From NCBI RefSeq assembly GCF_031679605.1, contig NZ_CP117522.1:1116001-1180000 (forward strand): 64,000 nt of DNA. The letters are read 5' to 3'. The notes under the pieces were generated by a model. That model did not search any database and had not been told where the DNA came from. It saw nothing but the letters and a program-made list of their open reading frames with translations. The position numbers were made by a program, and so were the translations under genes. The stretch's first letter is position 1. Each line of letters starts with the position of its first letter. Positions 50,691 to 59,397 of this stretch are shown piece after piece. This DNA comes from Streptomyces luomodiensis. Lineage in GTDB: Bacteria; Actinomycetota; Actinomycetes; Streptomycetales; Streptomycetaceae.

Positions 50691-51587
50691 TCAGTGGTCG
50701 TAGGCGATCAGTGAGCGGGTGATGGGTGCGCCGATGCTGCGGTTCTGCCATATCGCGCAGGTCATCGCTAGGATCCGCTGAGCCACGCGGACGCCGACGC
50801 CTTCGATGGTCCGGCCGCCATGCTGTTCCAGGTCGAGCTGGCCCTTGAGGGTGTCGTTGACCGACTCGATCAGCTGGCGCACCGTCTTGAGCAGGCCCTC
50901 TCCCGGCCGCGGGGTGCCGCGGTTGCGGTAGGAGGGCCGTAGCAGCTGGATGCCGCGGGCGGCCAGGAAGCGGTCCAGTTCGGCGGCGATGTAGCCCTTG
51001 TCAGCCAGGATCAGCAGGCCCGGACGGTCAGCGGCCAGGTGCGGTTCATTGTCGATCAGCGCGGCCAGCACCTGCCGCTCGTCGATCTTGGGGTCAGCCA
51101 GAGCCCACGCGACGGGCAGACCGGCCGGGGTGCACACCAGGTGCAGCTTCAGGCCCCAGTAGAAGCGTGAGTGGGATCGGCAGTAGCCGTAGTTGGCCCA
51201 TCCAGCCAGGTCGGAGCGTTTCACGGTCTCACGCGAGCGAGCGCACTCAACGGGCGTGGAGTCCACGATCCACACCGGGTCCAGCCACAGGTCGCAGTCG
51301 CTGGCCAGGGACCGGATGGCCTGCTTGACCAGACCCAGGGCGGCCCGCAGACGCTTGTTGTAGGCGGGCCGCTGTGGCAGGTAGGGGAACAGCCCGTGCA
51401 GGTGGGCGTGGGCGAAGCGCAGCCAGCGAGCCTCGCAGTGAAAGCCCAGCATGGCCTGGGCCACGGCCAGGGTGATCAGTTCTGCGTCGGTCAGCCGGGG
51501 CGGCCGACCACGCCACCGCGAGGTCTTCAAGCGGTCGTCGATGTGCACATACAGTGCGGTCAAGAGGGTGTCTAACTCGGTCGTCAC
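50691..51587 (-). CDS. IS982-family transposase
   Basis: A 298-residue DDE transposase. The acidic triad lies in WIVDSTPVECARS (first Asp), LLILADKGYIAAELD (second Asp) and QLIESVNDTLKGQL (Glu). The N-terminal region LTDAELITLAVAQAMLG is typical of the family. Starts with GTG, and the frame is intact, so the element may still be active. Confidence 0.94.
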   Translation of the reverse strand: MTTELDTLLTALYVHIDDRLKTSRWRGRPPRLTDAELITLAVAQAMLGFHCEARWLRFAHAHLHGLFPYLPQRPAYNKRLRAALGLVKQAIRSLASDCDLWLDPVWIVDSTPVECARSRETVKRSDLAGWANYGYCRSHSRFYWGLKLHLVCTPAGLPVAWALADPKIDERQVLAALIDNEPHLAADRPGLLILADKGYIAAELDRFLAARGIQLLRPSYRNRGTPRPGEGLLKTVRQLIESVNDTLKGQLDLEQHGGRTIEGVGVRVAQRILAMTCAIWQNRSIGAPITRSLIAYDH

Positions 51588-51630
51588 AACCCGATGTTGG
51601 ACACCCTCCCCGCGTTCGTGAACCCCGCAT

Positions 51631-51648
51631 TCGGAACTACTCGTCTAG
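51631..51648. repeat. Right terminal inverted repeat of the IS982 element
   Basis: 18 bp, perfect match to the left repeat in inverted orientation. The transposase start lies 44 bp inside. Confidence 0.92.
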
Positions 51649-51687
51649 GTGTGCTGCCCGGGGTCGTTGGTGACGGGCGACCTCGCG

Positions 51688-51715
51688 GCGGACGGGCTGC
51701 GCGCAGCCCGTCCGC
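51688..51715 (+). terminator. Perfect hairpin, likely original terminator of the amidohydrolase operon
   Basis: gcggacgggctgc and gcagcccgtccgc form a 13-bp perfect stem around a 2-nt centre, 40 bp past the IS right end. Without the IS it would stand about 40 bp after the amidohydrolase stop, the usual place for that operon's terminator. Confidence 0.75.
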
Positions 51716-51916
51716 GCCCGGAGGCGGCGGCCCGGAGACACGGCGGGCGGCTGGACGCCGACCCGCGCGCGCCCAGCGGCGGGCGGCGGGAGGGCCGGGC
51801 GGCACACCGCCGCGGGCGCATCGCGCGGGGACGAAAGGCGGGGTGCGTGCCCGGCGCGGAGCGTATCCGCAGTACCGTGCCCGGCACGTACTCGACCGTG
51901 CACCGGAGGAAATCGC

Positions 51917-52708
51917 ATGCGGATCGGCGGCACGACCGTCCTGCTCACCGGGGCCACCGGCGGCATCGGGCAGACACTGGCCCGCGCGCTCGCGGCCAAG
52001 GGCGCCAGGCTGCTGCTCACCGGGCGCCGCGAGGAGGTGCTGCGACCGCTGGCCGAGCGGCTGGGCGGCCGGGCGATCGTCGCCGATCTGGCCGAACGGT
52101 CCGATCTGGAGCGCCTCGTCGAGGAGGCGGCCGAGGCCCGGATCCTCATCGCCAACGCCGCCCTGCCCTCCAGCGGCCCGGTCCTGGAGTACCGGTCGGA
52201 GGAGCTGGACCGCGCCCTGGACGTCAATCTGCGCGCGCCGATGCTGCTGTCCCGGATGATGGCGCCGCGCATGGTGGAGTCGGGGTCCGGCCACCTGGTG
52301 ATGATCGGCTCGCTGTCCGGCCGTACCGCCTCCCCCGGCGCCGCGCTCTACAACGCGGCCAAGTTCGGGCTGCGCGGGTTCGCCCTCGGGCTGCGGCAGG
52401 ACCTGCACGGCACGGGGGTGGGGGTCTCGCTGGTGCAGCCCGGATTCGTGGGCGACGCCGGGATGTTCGCCGAAGCGGGCGTGTCCACCCCCGCCGGGGT
52501 CCGTACGATCTCCAGCCGGCGGGTGGCGGCCGCGACCGTCCGGGCGATCGAGCGGAACCGGGCCGAGGTGAACGTGGCCCCGCTGGAGCTGCGCCTGGGC
52601 AGCGCCCTCGGCGGGCTGTTCCCGAGCCTGGCCGAGCGGGCCCAGCGCGGTGCGGGCGCCGCCACGACGTCCCGCCGGCTCGCCGACGGACAGCGCGACA
52701 AGCGATAG
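51917..52708 (+). CDS. Short-chain dehydrogenase/reductase
   Basis: A 263-residue classical SDR. Cofactor motif TGATGGIG at residues 11-18, NAALPSSG (NAG-type motif), the catalytic Ser in IGSLSGR and Tyr/Lys in YNAAK, followed by the PG motif VQPGFVGD. ATG with GGAGG 8-12 nt upstream. Not linked to a pathway; downstream is the GH92 gene with its own promoter. Confidence 0.93.
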   Translation: MRIGGTTVLLTGATGGIGQTLARALAAKGARLLLTGRREEVLRPLAERLGGRAIVADLAERSDLERLVEEAAEARILIANAALPSSGPVLEYRSEELDRALDVNLRAPMLLSRMMAPRMVESGSGHLVMIGSLSGRTASPGAALYNAAKFGLRGFALGLRQDLHGTGVGVSLVQPGFVGDAGMFAEAGVSTPAGVRTISSRRVAAATVRAIERNRAEVNVAPLELRLGSALGGLFPSLAERAQRGAGAATTSRRLADGQRDKR

Positions 52709-52758
52709 CGCCGTGGCCGTGCGCGGGCGGTGCCGAAAAACCGTCCGCGCAGGGGCCA

Positions 52759-52787
52759 TTGACACCACCCTGCCCCCGTGCCAAAGT
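52759..52787 (+). promoter_or_regulatory. Sigma-70-type promoter for the GH92 gene
   Basis: A perfect -35 TTGACA (52759-52764), a 17-bp spacer and CAAAGT (52782-52787) as -10. Transcription would start near 52794, directly before the operator at 52804. Confidence 0.6.
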
Positions 52788-52803
52788 TTCGCGACCTTGG
52801 TCA

Positions 52804-52815
52804 GACAACGTTGTC
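52804..52815. promoter_or_regulatory. LacI-type operator GACAACGTTGTC
   Basis: A perfect 12-bp palindrome with central CG lies just downstream of the putative start of transcription and 17 nt before the GH92 ATG. The form and place are typical of LacI-family repressor sites on streptomycete glycosidase genes. Confidence 0.7.
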
Positions 52816-52832
52816 AAACGGAGGTGCGTCCC

Positions 52833-55226
52833 ATGCGGTCGCTGATCGGTGGAATCCGTGCCCGTGCGGCGGGCACGGTCGCGGGCGTGATGACGGCGGC
52901 GCTGCTGGGCGGCGGTCTGCTGGGACCGCCAGGGGCGGCGGCCGCCGCCCCTCCGGCCGACCCCACCTCGCTGGTCCATCCGTTCGTGGGCACCGAGAAC
53001 TTCGGCAACACCTTCCCCGGGGCGAGCGCCCCGTTCGGCATGGTCCAGGTCAGCCCGGACACCGGCGGTCAGGGCGGCTACGACTACGACCAGAACGCCA
53101 TCCACGGCTTCAGCCAGACCCATCTGTCCGGCGTCGGCTGCGGGGTGGCGGGTGAGCTGCCCATCATGCCGACGACCGGCGCGGTCACCGACGTCGACCC
53201 GGACCACTACCGCTCCACCTACAGCCACGACGACGAGGAGGCCACCCCGGGCTACTACCGGGTGGGCCTGAAGAGCTACGACATCGACGCCGAGCTGACC
53301 GCGACCCAGCGCACCGGCTGGCAGCGCTACACCTTCCCGGCCACCGGCGCGGCCAATGTGCTGTTCAACACCGGCAAGGCCAACCAGAAGGTGTTCGACT
53401 CGGAGATCCGCGTGGTCGGTGACCGGACCGTCGAGGGCCGGGTGCGGGCCGGCAACTTCTGCGCCGGGAAGGACCAGCACACCGTCTACTTCACCGCCAC
53501 CTTCGACCGCCCCTTCGCCTCCTACGGCACCTGGCGCGGCACCACCCCCACCCCCGGCTCCCGCGAGGCGGCCGGAGAGGGCGGCAACGGCGCCTGGGCC
53601 ACCTTCGACACCACCCAGGACCGGGATGTCGTGGTCAAGGTCGGGCTGTCGTACACCGGGCCGGAGGGCGCGGTCAAGAACCTCGCGGCGGAGACCGGGG
53701 ACTCCTACGACTTCGACGCCACCCGCGCCGCGCTGCACGACACCTGGCGGGAGAAGCTCGACGCGATACGGATCGGCGGCGGCACCCAGGAGCGGCGCAG
53801 CGCCTTCTACACCGCGCTGTACCACGCCCAGCTGCACCCCAATGTGGCGGGCGACGTGGACGGCCGCTACACCGGTTTCGACGGTGCGACGCACACCGCC
53901 TCGGGCTACACGCCGTACCAGAACTTCTCGCTGTGGGACACCTACCGGCCGCAGAACCAGCTGCTGGAGCTGCTGGAACCGGGGGTGGCCCGCGATGTCG
54001 CGCTGTCCGTCGTCGGCATCGGCCGGGACGGCGGCTGGCTGCCGCGCTGGGCGCTGGCCAACAGCGAGACCAACATCATGACGGGCGACCCGGTGACCCC
54101 GTTCCTGGTCGAGGCGTGGTCCAAGGGCCTGCTGGCCGGGCACGAGGAGGAGGCGTACGCGCTGCTGAGGAAGAACGCGACCAGCACCCCGCCCGCCGAT
54201 TCGCCCTACAACGGCCGCTCCGGCATGGACTACTACCGCGAGCTGGGCTACGTCCCCTCGGGACTGGAGCTCGGCACCGACTGCGCCCACAAGGGCGGTG
54301 ACAACGACTGCGTCCACCCCGCGTCGGCCACCCTGGAGTACTCCGCCGCGGACGCCGCGCTCGCCCTGATGGCCCGGGGGCTCGGACACCGCGCCGACGC
54401 CCGGATGTTCGCCGAGCGCGGCCAGACGTACCGCACGCTGTGGGACCCGTCGATCGGGCAGTTCCGGCCGCGCACGGCCGACGGCGCGTGGGTGACCCCG
54501 TACGACCCGGTGGCGGCGGGCCGGCAGTTCCACGAGGGCGGCGCCTACCAGTACCAGTGGCTGGTGCCGCAGGACCCGGCCGGTCTGGTGGAGCTGATGG
54601 GCGGCAGGCGCGCGACCGAGCGGCGGCTGGACGACTTCTTCGTCTACGACAAGCTGCTCACCGACCCGTCGGGCACCGCCCGCCAGGACTGGATCTCGGC
54701 CCCCTACGACTACTACGGCAAGCCCACCTACAACCCCAACAACGAACCCGATCTGCATGCGCCGTACATGTATCTGTGGGCGGGCGCGCCCGCGAAGGCG
54801 GCCACCGCGGTGCGGGCGGCGATGACCCTGTTCACCACCGGGCCGGACGGGATGACCGGCAATGACGACCTCGGCACGATGTCGGCCTGGTACGTCTTCT
54901 CCTCGCTGGGCCTGTACCCGACGATGAGCGGCGGCAACTTCCTCGCCGTGTCCAGCCCGCAGTTCGCCTCGGCGGTGGTCCGCGTCGGGCACTACGGCAC
55001 CCGGCAGGGCGGCACGCTGACCGTCACCGCTCCGGGCGCGAGCGACGCCAAGCGCTATGTGCGGAGCGTCTCGCTGAACGGCCGGAACGTGGCGCGCACC
55101 TGGCTGGACTGGGACCAGGTCGCGCACGGCGGGAAACTGGCCCACCGGCTGTCCACCGAGCCGTCGGCCTGGGGCACCGGCCGGGGCGCGGAGCCGCCGT
55201 CGGTGGGGGCCATCCGCAAGGGCTGA
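52833..55226 (+). CDS. Secreted GH92 alpha-mannosidase
   Basis: A 797-residue exported glycosidase. A signal peptide of about 38 residues ([15 protein letters not shown]...AAAAA) is followed directly by the GH92 start [31 protein letters not shown]. The (alpha/alpha)6 catalytic domain has [40 protein letters not shown] and [21 protein letters not shown] with the catalytic-base region. GH92 enzymes are Ca2+-dependent exo-alpha-mannosidases acting on yeast mannan and N-glycans. Ribosome site GGAGG 8-12 nt before the ATG. A probable LacI operator controls it. Length is close to normal. Confidence 0.95.
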   Translation: MRSLIGGIRARAAGTVAGVMTAALLGGGLLGPPGAAAAAPPADPTSLVHPFVGTENFGNTFPGASAPFGMVQVSPDTGGQGGYDYDQNAIHGFSQTHLSGVGCGVAGELPIMPTTGAVTDVDPDHYRSTYSHDDEEATPGYYRVGLKSYDIDAELTATQRTGWQRYTFPATGAANVLFNTGKANQKVFDSEIRVVGDRTVEGRVRAGNFCAGKDQHTVYFTATFDRPFASYGTWRGTTPTPGSREAAGEGGNGAWATFDTTQDRDVVVKVGLSYTGPEGAVKNLAAETGDSYDFDATRAALHDTWREKLDAIRIGGGTQERRSAFYTALYHAQLHPNVAGDVDGRYTGFDGATHTASGYTPYQNFSLWDTYRPQNQLLELLEPGVARDVALSVVGIGRDGGWLPRWALANSETNIMTGDPVTPFLVEAWSKGLLAGHEEEAYALLRKNATSTPPADSPYNGRSGMDYYRELGYVPSGLELGTDCAHKGGDNDCVHPASATLEYSAADAALALMARGLGHRADARMFAERGQTYRTLWDPSIGQFRPRTADGAWVTPYDPVAAGRQFHEGGAYQYQWLVPQDPAGLVELMGGRRATERRLDDFFVYDKLLTDPSGTARQDWISAPYDYYGKPTYNPNNEPDLHAPYMYLWAGAPAKAATAVRAAMTLFTTGPDGMTGNDDLGTMSAWYVFSSLGLYPTMSGGNFLAVSSPQFASAVVRVGHYGTRQGGTLTVTAPGASDAKRYVRSVSLNGRNVARTWLDWDQVAHGGKLAHRLSTEPSAWGTGRGAEPPSVGAIRKG

Positions 55227-55309
55227 TACCGGCCGGTTGTGGTGTAGGTTCTAGGGCCCGCCCGGACATTCGGGCCATGGGGGGTGTGTTCGAGCGAGGG
55301 AGCGGGTCC

Positions 55310-56365
55310 ATGCGTGCTGTGGTGTTCGACGACTTCGGGCGCCGGCCCGAGGTCCGGAGCGTCGAGGATCCCGCTCCCTCCCCGCGCGGCGCGGTGATCC
55401 GGGTCGAGGCGACCGGGCTGTGCCGCAGCGACTGGCACGGCTGGATGGGACACGACCCGGACATCCGGCTGCCGCACGTGCCCGGCCATGAGCTGGCCGG
55501 GGTGATCGAGGAGGTCGGCCCCGGCGTCCTCAACTGGCGGCCGGGGCAGCGGGTCACCGTGCCGTTCGTCTGCGCCTGCGGGCGCTGTGCCGCCTGCGCG
55601 GAGGGCGACCAGCAGGTGTGCGAACGGCAGACGCAGCCGGGGTTCACCCACTGGGGCTCGTTCGCCGAGTACGTCGGGATCGAGAACGCCGATGTGAACC
55701 TGGTGGGCCTGCGGAACGAGCTGTCCTTCACCACGGCCGCCGGTCTGGGCTGCCGCTTCGCGACCGCCTTCCGCGCCGTCGTCGCCCTGGGCCGGGTCGC
55801 CCCGGGCGAGTGGGTCGCGGTGCACGGCTGCGGCGGGGTGGGGCTGTCGGCCGTGATGATCGCGGCCGCGGCCGGGGCCCGGGTGGTGGCAGTGGACATC
55901 TCCCCGCGAGCGCTCGCCCTGGCCGACCGGTTCGGCGCGGCGGTGTGCGTGGACGCGGCGTCCACTCTCGGCTCGGTGGCGGAGGCGGTCGCGGACGCCA
56001 CGGGCGGCGGCGCCCACCTCTCGCTCGACGCGCTGGGCTCGCCGCGGACCTGCGCGGCGTCCATCAAGAGCCTGCGCCGCCACGGCCGCCACGTCCAGGT
56101 CGGGCTGCTGCCACCGGCCGCCGGGACGCCGATGATCCCGATGGACCGGGTCATCGCACTGGAGCTGCGGCTGCTGGGCAGCCACGGCATGGCCGCGCAC
56201 GCCTACGGCCCGATGATGGCGATGGTCGAGGCCGGTTCGCTGCGGCCGGATCTGCTGGTCACCGATGTCATCGGGCTCGACGAGGCCCCGGAGGCGCTGG
56301 CCACGATGGCGTCCGGGGCCAGGAGCGGGGTCACGGTCATCGAACCGCACCGCGCCCGCCCCTGA
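55310..56365 (+). CDS. Zinc-dependent alcohol dehydrogenase (MDR family)
   Basis: A 351-residue medium-chain dehydrogenase. Catalytic-zinc residues are Cys38 (GLCRSDWHG) and the His of VPGHELAG. The structural zinc cysteines are in [17 protein letters not shown], and the NAD(P) motif is [20 protein letters not shown]. The C terminus (EPHRARP) lies in the first copy of a 29-bp tandem repeat which contains the stop codon. ATG with GAGGGAG about 8-14 nt upstream. Substrate unknown. Confidence 0.93.
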   Translation: MRAVVFDDFGRRPEVRSVEDPAPSPRGAVIRVEATGLCRSDWHGWMGHDPDIRLPHVPGHELAGVIEEVGPGVLNWRPGQRVTVPFVCACGRCAACAEGDQQVCERQTQPGFTHWGSFAEYVGIENADVNLVGLRNELSFTTAAGLGCRFATAFRAVVALGRVAPGEWVAVHGCGGVGLSAVMIAAAAGARVVAVDISPRALALADRFGAAVCVDAASTLGSVAEAVADATGGGAHLSLDALGSPRTCAASIKSLRRHGRHVQVGLLPPAAGTPMIPMDRVIALELRLLGSHGMAAHAYGPMMAMVEAGSLRPDLLVTDVIGLDEAPEALATMASGARSGVTVIEPHRARP

Positions 56366-56428
56366 CGGGTACACCGCACCGCGCCCGCCCCTGACGGGTA
56401 CACCGCACCGCGCCCGCCCCTGACGGGT
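56345..56428. repeat. 29-bp tandem repeat, three copies, at the alcohol dehydrogenase stop
   Basis: Units begin ccgcaccgcgcccgcccctg at 56345, 56374 and 56403; the third is 26 bp before divergence. Copies are identical where complete. The first copy codes for the last residues and stop of the dehydrogenase; the others are non-coding duplicates. Confidence 0.95.
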
Positions 56429-56471
56429 GGGCTGACGGGCCGTTCCGCACGGCCCGTCCGTCCGGGCGGCG

Positions 56472-57362
56472 TCAGTCCAGGCCGGTCAGGTCGAGCCGGT
56501 CCAGCCGTGCGGGGTCGGCCAGCACGTCGATCGCCGCGATCCTCCCGTCCACGACCGTGAAGGCCAGGACCGAGAACGGCCGCCCCGCCCGGGAGCCGAC
56601 CACGCCCACGGCGCCGTTGACGAGCGCGGGCCGGGTGAGCACACCCGTGCCGCCGTGGCGGGAGAAGGTGAGCGCCTGGTCCGCCACGGCTGCCGCGCCC
56701 CGCACCTCACGCGGGGCGAGGGCGGCCGCGCCGCCGTAGTCGGCGCGCAGCACCACATCCGGGTCGAGCAGCGCGATCAGCCCCTGGAAGTCGCCCTCGT
56801 GCGCGGCGGCGAGGAAGGCGTCCACCACCGCGCGCTGCCGGGCCAGGTCCGCGTCGGGGACCGGGGCCGCGCCCCGCACCCGGCGGCGGGCGCGGCTGGC
56901 GAGCTGACGGGCGGCGGCCGGGGTGCGGTCGACGATGGGGGCGATCTCGTCGAACGGCACACCGAACAGATCGTGCAGGACGAAGGCCAGCCGTTCGGCC
57001 GGGGCCAGCGTCTCCAGGACGACCAGCAGGGCGAGGCCGACCGAGTCGGCCAGCAGCGCGCGGTCCTCGGGGCCGGGCCCGCCCTCGCCGCTGATGACCG
57101 GGTCGGGGAGGCGCACCCCCAGTGGCTCCTCGCGCCGGGCGGTGCGGACGCGCAGCATGTCCAGGCAGACCCGGCCGACGACGGTGGTCAGCCAGCCGCC
57201 CAGGTTCTGCACCGCGCCGGTGTCGGAGCGGCTGAGCCTCAGCCATGCCTCCTGGACCGCGTCGTCCGCCTCGCTCAGCGAGCCCAGCATGCGGTAGGCT
57301 ACCGCCCGCAGATGGCCGCGGTGGGCCTCGAAGCCCTCCGCCAGAAGGTGGTTGTTCTTCAT
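56472..57362 (-). CDS. ECF41-type sigma factor with SnoaL-like C-terminal domain
   Basis: A 296-residue extracytoplasmic-function sigma factor of the SigJ/ECF41 type. Sigma2 (AYRMLGSLSEADDAVQEAWLRL) and sigma4 (ERLAFVLHDLFGVPFDEIAPIVDRTPAAARQLASRARRR) are followed by a SnoaL-like domain of about 110 residues (VVDAFLAAAHEGDFQGLIALLDPDVV), which in this group replaces an anti-sigma factor and modulates activity. The end reads DPARLDRL, resembling the group's NPDK-type motif. An ECF41 promoter motif precedes the gene, so it probably activates itself. ECF41 genes often adjoin an oxidoreductase or carboxymuconolactone decarboxylase; here the nearest is the convergent alcohol dehydrogenase. Confidence 0.92.
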   Translation of the reverse strand: MKNNHLLAEGFEAHRGHLRAVAYRMLGSLSEADDAVQEAWLRLSRSDTGAVQNLGGWLTTVVGRVCLDMLRVRTARREEPLGVRLPDPVISGEGGPGPEDRALLADSVGLALLVVLETLAPAERLAFVLHDLFGVPFDEIAPIVDRTPAAARQLASRARRRVRGAAPVPDADLARQRAVVDAFLAAAHEGDFQGLIALLDPDVVLRADYGGAAALAPREVRGAAAVADQALTFSRHGGTGVLTRPALVNGAVGVVGSRAGRPFSVLAFTVVDGRIAAIDVLADPARLDRLDLTGLD

Positions 57363-57412
57363 CGCTCACATCCCCTTGTCGCGGGCCGCACCGTCGCGGG
57401 CCACACCGTCTT

Positions 57413-57439
57413 GACGGATGAGCCGGGTGCGATGTGACA
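57413..57439 (-). promoter_or_regulatory. ECF41-type promoter, autoregulatory
   Basis: On the minus strand TGTCACA (plus 57433-57439), a 16-nt spacer and CGTC (plus 57413-57416) match the known ECF41 target promoter. The -10 end is about 50 nt before the sigma gene's ATG. The leader contains a 15-nt direct repeat, gtcgcgggccgcacc and a one-mismatch copy, at 57378-57407. Confidence 0.75.
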
Positions 57440-57527
57440 GGGCGATGGAGCCGGCCCGGCGGGCGAGGCGGCCGTGGCCCCTCACCCGCCCTCGTCCCGG
57501 CTCACCTCACCGGGGAAGCCGCGCCTC

Positions 57528-58016
57528 TCACCGGGGGAGCTGCGCCTCGATCGCGGTGACCACCTCGGCCGCCTCCGGCTCGGTCCGCGGCCGGAACCGG
57601 CCCACGACCTCACCGGCCGGCGAGATCAGGAACTTCTCGAAGTTCCACTGCACATCCCCCGCCTCGCCCTGCGCGTCCGGCGTCCGCGTCAGCTCGGCGT
57701 AGAGCGGATGCCGCTGCTCGCCGTTGACATCGGTCTTCTCCAGCAGCGGGAAGGACACCCCGTAGGTCGTCGAGCAGAACGTCTGGATCTCCTCGCTGGT
57801 CCCCGGCTCCTGCCCCGCGAACTGATTGCACGGAACGCCCAGCACGGTGAACCCGCGCCCGGCATAGCGCTGCTGCAACCGCTCGAGCCCCTCGTACTGC
57901 GGGGTGAGACCGCACTTGGACGCCACGTTGACCACCAGCAGCGCCGCGCCGCGATGCTCACCGAGGGAGGTCGGCTCGCCGGTGAGGGTGCGCAGGGGAA
58001 TGTCGTACAGGCTCAT
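57528..58016 (-). CDS. Glutathione peroxidase-family thiol peroxidase
   Basis: A 162-residue protein with the GPx tetrad: Cys35 (SKCGLTPQY, a cysteine rather than selenocysteine), Gln69 (CNQFAGQEPG) and Trp124-Asn125 (WNFEKFLI). Cys81 in QTFCSTTYG is the resolving-Cys candidate. Bacterial members of this kind usually reduce hydroperoxides with thioredoxin or mycothiol-linked donors. Length and order are normal. It has its own promoter region of 153 bp shared with the end of yceI. Confidence 0.95.
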   Translation of the reverse strand: MSLYDIPLRTLTGEPTSLGEHRGAALLVVNVASKCGLTPQYEGLERLQQRYAGRGFTVLGVPCNQFAGQEPGTSEEIQTFCSTTYGVSFPLLEKTDVNGEQRHPLYAELTRTPDAQGEAGDVQWNFEKFLISPAGEVVGRFRPRTEPEAAEVVTAIEAQLPR

Positions 58017-58119
58017 GGGATCAACCGCCTTCGTCGTTCGATGGACGAGCCCAATCTATGCGCCGGCCGGATCATCCGGTGGCTCGTCCTCGCCGTGCTC
58101 CGCACGTGATGCGAGACAA

Positions 58120-58151
58120 CGGTGGGGCGGACCACAGGGCCCGCCCCACCG
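58120..58151 (-). terminator. Hairpin terminator downstream of the YceI gene
   Basis: Arms cggtggggcgg and ccgccccaccg (11 bp, perfect) around a 10-nt loop, 19 bp beyond the YceI stop codon. Confidence 0.8.
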
Positions 58152-58169
58152 CCGTTTCGGACCGGAGGA

Positions 58170-59093
58170 TCACTCCGGCGGCGTCGGCATGTCGGGGGCG
58201 CGGTACATCGCCTGGATGTCGAACTCCAGCTTGACCGTGGGGCCGACCACGGCGATGCCACGGGCGAGCATGTTCCGCCAGTTAAGGGTGTAGTCCTCGC
58301 GGTGCAGTTCGGCGGTGGCGAGGGCCGCGCAGCGCAGTTCCTGTTCGTAGCCTCCGTTCACGGCGCCGAGGTAGGTGGTGTCCAGGGTCACCGAGCGGCT
58401 GACGCCGTGCATGGTGAGGGGGCCCTGGATGGTCCACTTGGGTCCGCTGCGCCAGGTGAAGCGGTTGCTGACGAAGTGGATCTCCGGGTAGTTCTCGACG
58501 TCGAGGAAGTCGGCCGAGCGCAGGTGGTTGTCGCGGGTGTTGTTGCCGGTGCTGATGCTGGAGGCGTCGATGACGACCTCGACGCGGGAGTCCTCCATCC
58601 GCTCGGCGACGTGGATACCGCCCCGGAAGCGGGTGAAGCGGCCGTGCACATTGGCCATGCCGACGTGGCGGGCGATGAACCGGATCGCGGTGTGCGGCGG
58701 GTCGAAGAGCCAGGTGCCGGGCGGGGGGAGTTCCAGCTGCTGGGAGGGCTCCAGCTGCACCCTGCGGGCCGGTTCGCACTGGCCCGGGGCGATGTCCACG
58801 GTGAAGCGGTTGGGCTGGAGACCGCTTCCGGTGACCAGCACGGTGTACGTCCCCGGCTCGAGCGTGGCGAGGAACAGTCCGTGCGGATCGGTGGTGGCTC
58901 TGGCCACGGTACGGGCGGCGCCACGCGTTTCGGTGACGGTCACCTCGACGCCGCCCATGGGCTCGCCGACCGGATCCAGGACCTCGCAGCTGAAGGCTCC
59001 GGCGCCCACGGGCATGGGCATCCGGAGCGCTGGTCCACGGTCCGGGCGCTTGGTGCGCCTGCGCCGCAGCAGTCCGAGAGGCATTGCAGTCAT
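58170..59093 (-). CDS. YceI-family protein with N-terminal beta-sandwich (CnaB/carboxypeptidase-regulatory-like) domain
   Basis: A 307-residue protein. An Arg-rich start (LLRRRRTKRPDRGP) is followed by a beta-sandwich repeat at about residues 33-105 (FSCEVLDPVGEPMGGVEVTVTE, DPHGLFLATLEPGTYTVLVTGSG). A YceI lipocalin-like beta-barrel runs from about 125 to 300 (WLFDPPHTAIRFIARHVGMANVHGRFTRFRGG, SADFLDVENYPEIHFVS, LTMHGVSRSVTLD), which binds isoprenoid or amide lipids. No classical signal peptide is seen. ATG at 59093; the ribosome site is weak. Confidence 0.9.
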   Translation of the reverse strand: MTAMPLGLLRRRRTKRPDRGPALRMPMPVGAGAFSCEVLDPVGEPMGGVEVTVTETRGAARTVARATTDPHGLFLATLEPGTYTVLVTGSGLQPNRFTVDIAPGQCEPARRVQLEPSQQLELPPPGTWLFDPPHTAIRFIARHVGMANVHGRFTRFRGGIHVAERMEDSRVEVVIDASSISTGNNTRDNHLRSADFLDVENYPEIHFVSNRFTWRSGPKWTIQGPLTMHGVSRSVTLDTTYLGAVNGGYEQELRCAALATAELHREDYTLNWRNMLARGIAVVGPTVKLEFDIQAMYRAPDMPTPPE

Positions 59094-59397
59094 CTCACTA
59101 ACGGTTATCTGGGTACGGGGGTGTCCATGATGGTGCTTCACGGTGCACCGCGAACGCCCGGGGGGTGGATGTCGGCCGCGTCCGACGATCTTGCGCGCCG
59201 CGCCGCTCGGCAACTCCCCCCTGCGCGAACGGGTTTCGGCACGCCGCGGCCCCACCGGGCCGGCGGCCCGCGCGGCGGCCGGGTCATGGCGGTACCGGAA
59301 GTCGCGGGCGTACGGAATAAACCAGTCGTAGGGGCGGAAACAGTCACCACGGGGGCCGGTGACGACGAATCCGGCACGCGGTCACAGAGGGGGAACG
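59094..59397. other. Divergent gap, no gene seen
   Basis: About 300 bp between the YceI gene and the plus-strand membrane protein. No convincing gene, repeat or terminator; it should hold the promoters of both flanking genes. Confidence 0.5.

Larger units (their letters stand above)
50667..51648. mobile_element. IS982-family insertion sequence
   Basis: A 982-bp element with 18-bp perfect terminal inverted repeats: ctagacgagtagttccga at 50667-50684 and its complement at 51631-51648. It encloses a single intact transposase on the minus strand. No target-site duplication is visible: the 8 bp outside are cgcgacgg on the left and gtgtgctg on the right. The left end fuses to the amidohydrolase reading frame. 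A perfect terminator-like hairpin lies 40 bp beyond the right end. Confidence 0.92.

Noticed and set aside
52224..55145. 973-codon minus-strand open frame across the GH92 gene
   Set aside because: The opposite strand encodes a full GH92 enzyme with signal peptide and promoter; the frame exists only because of codon bias.
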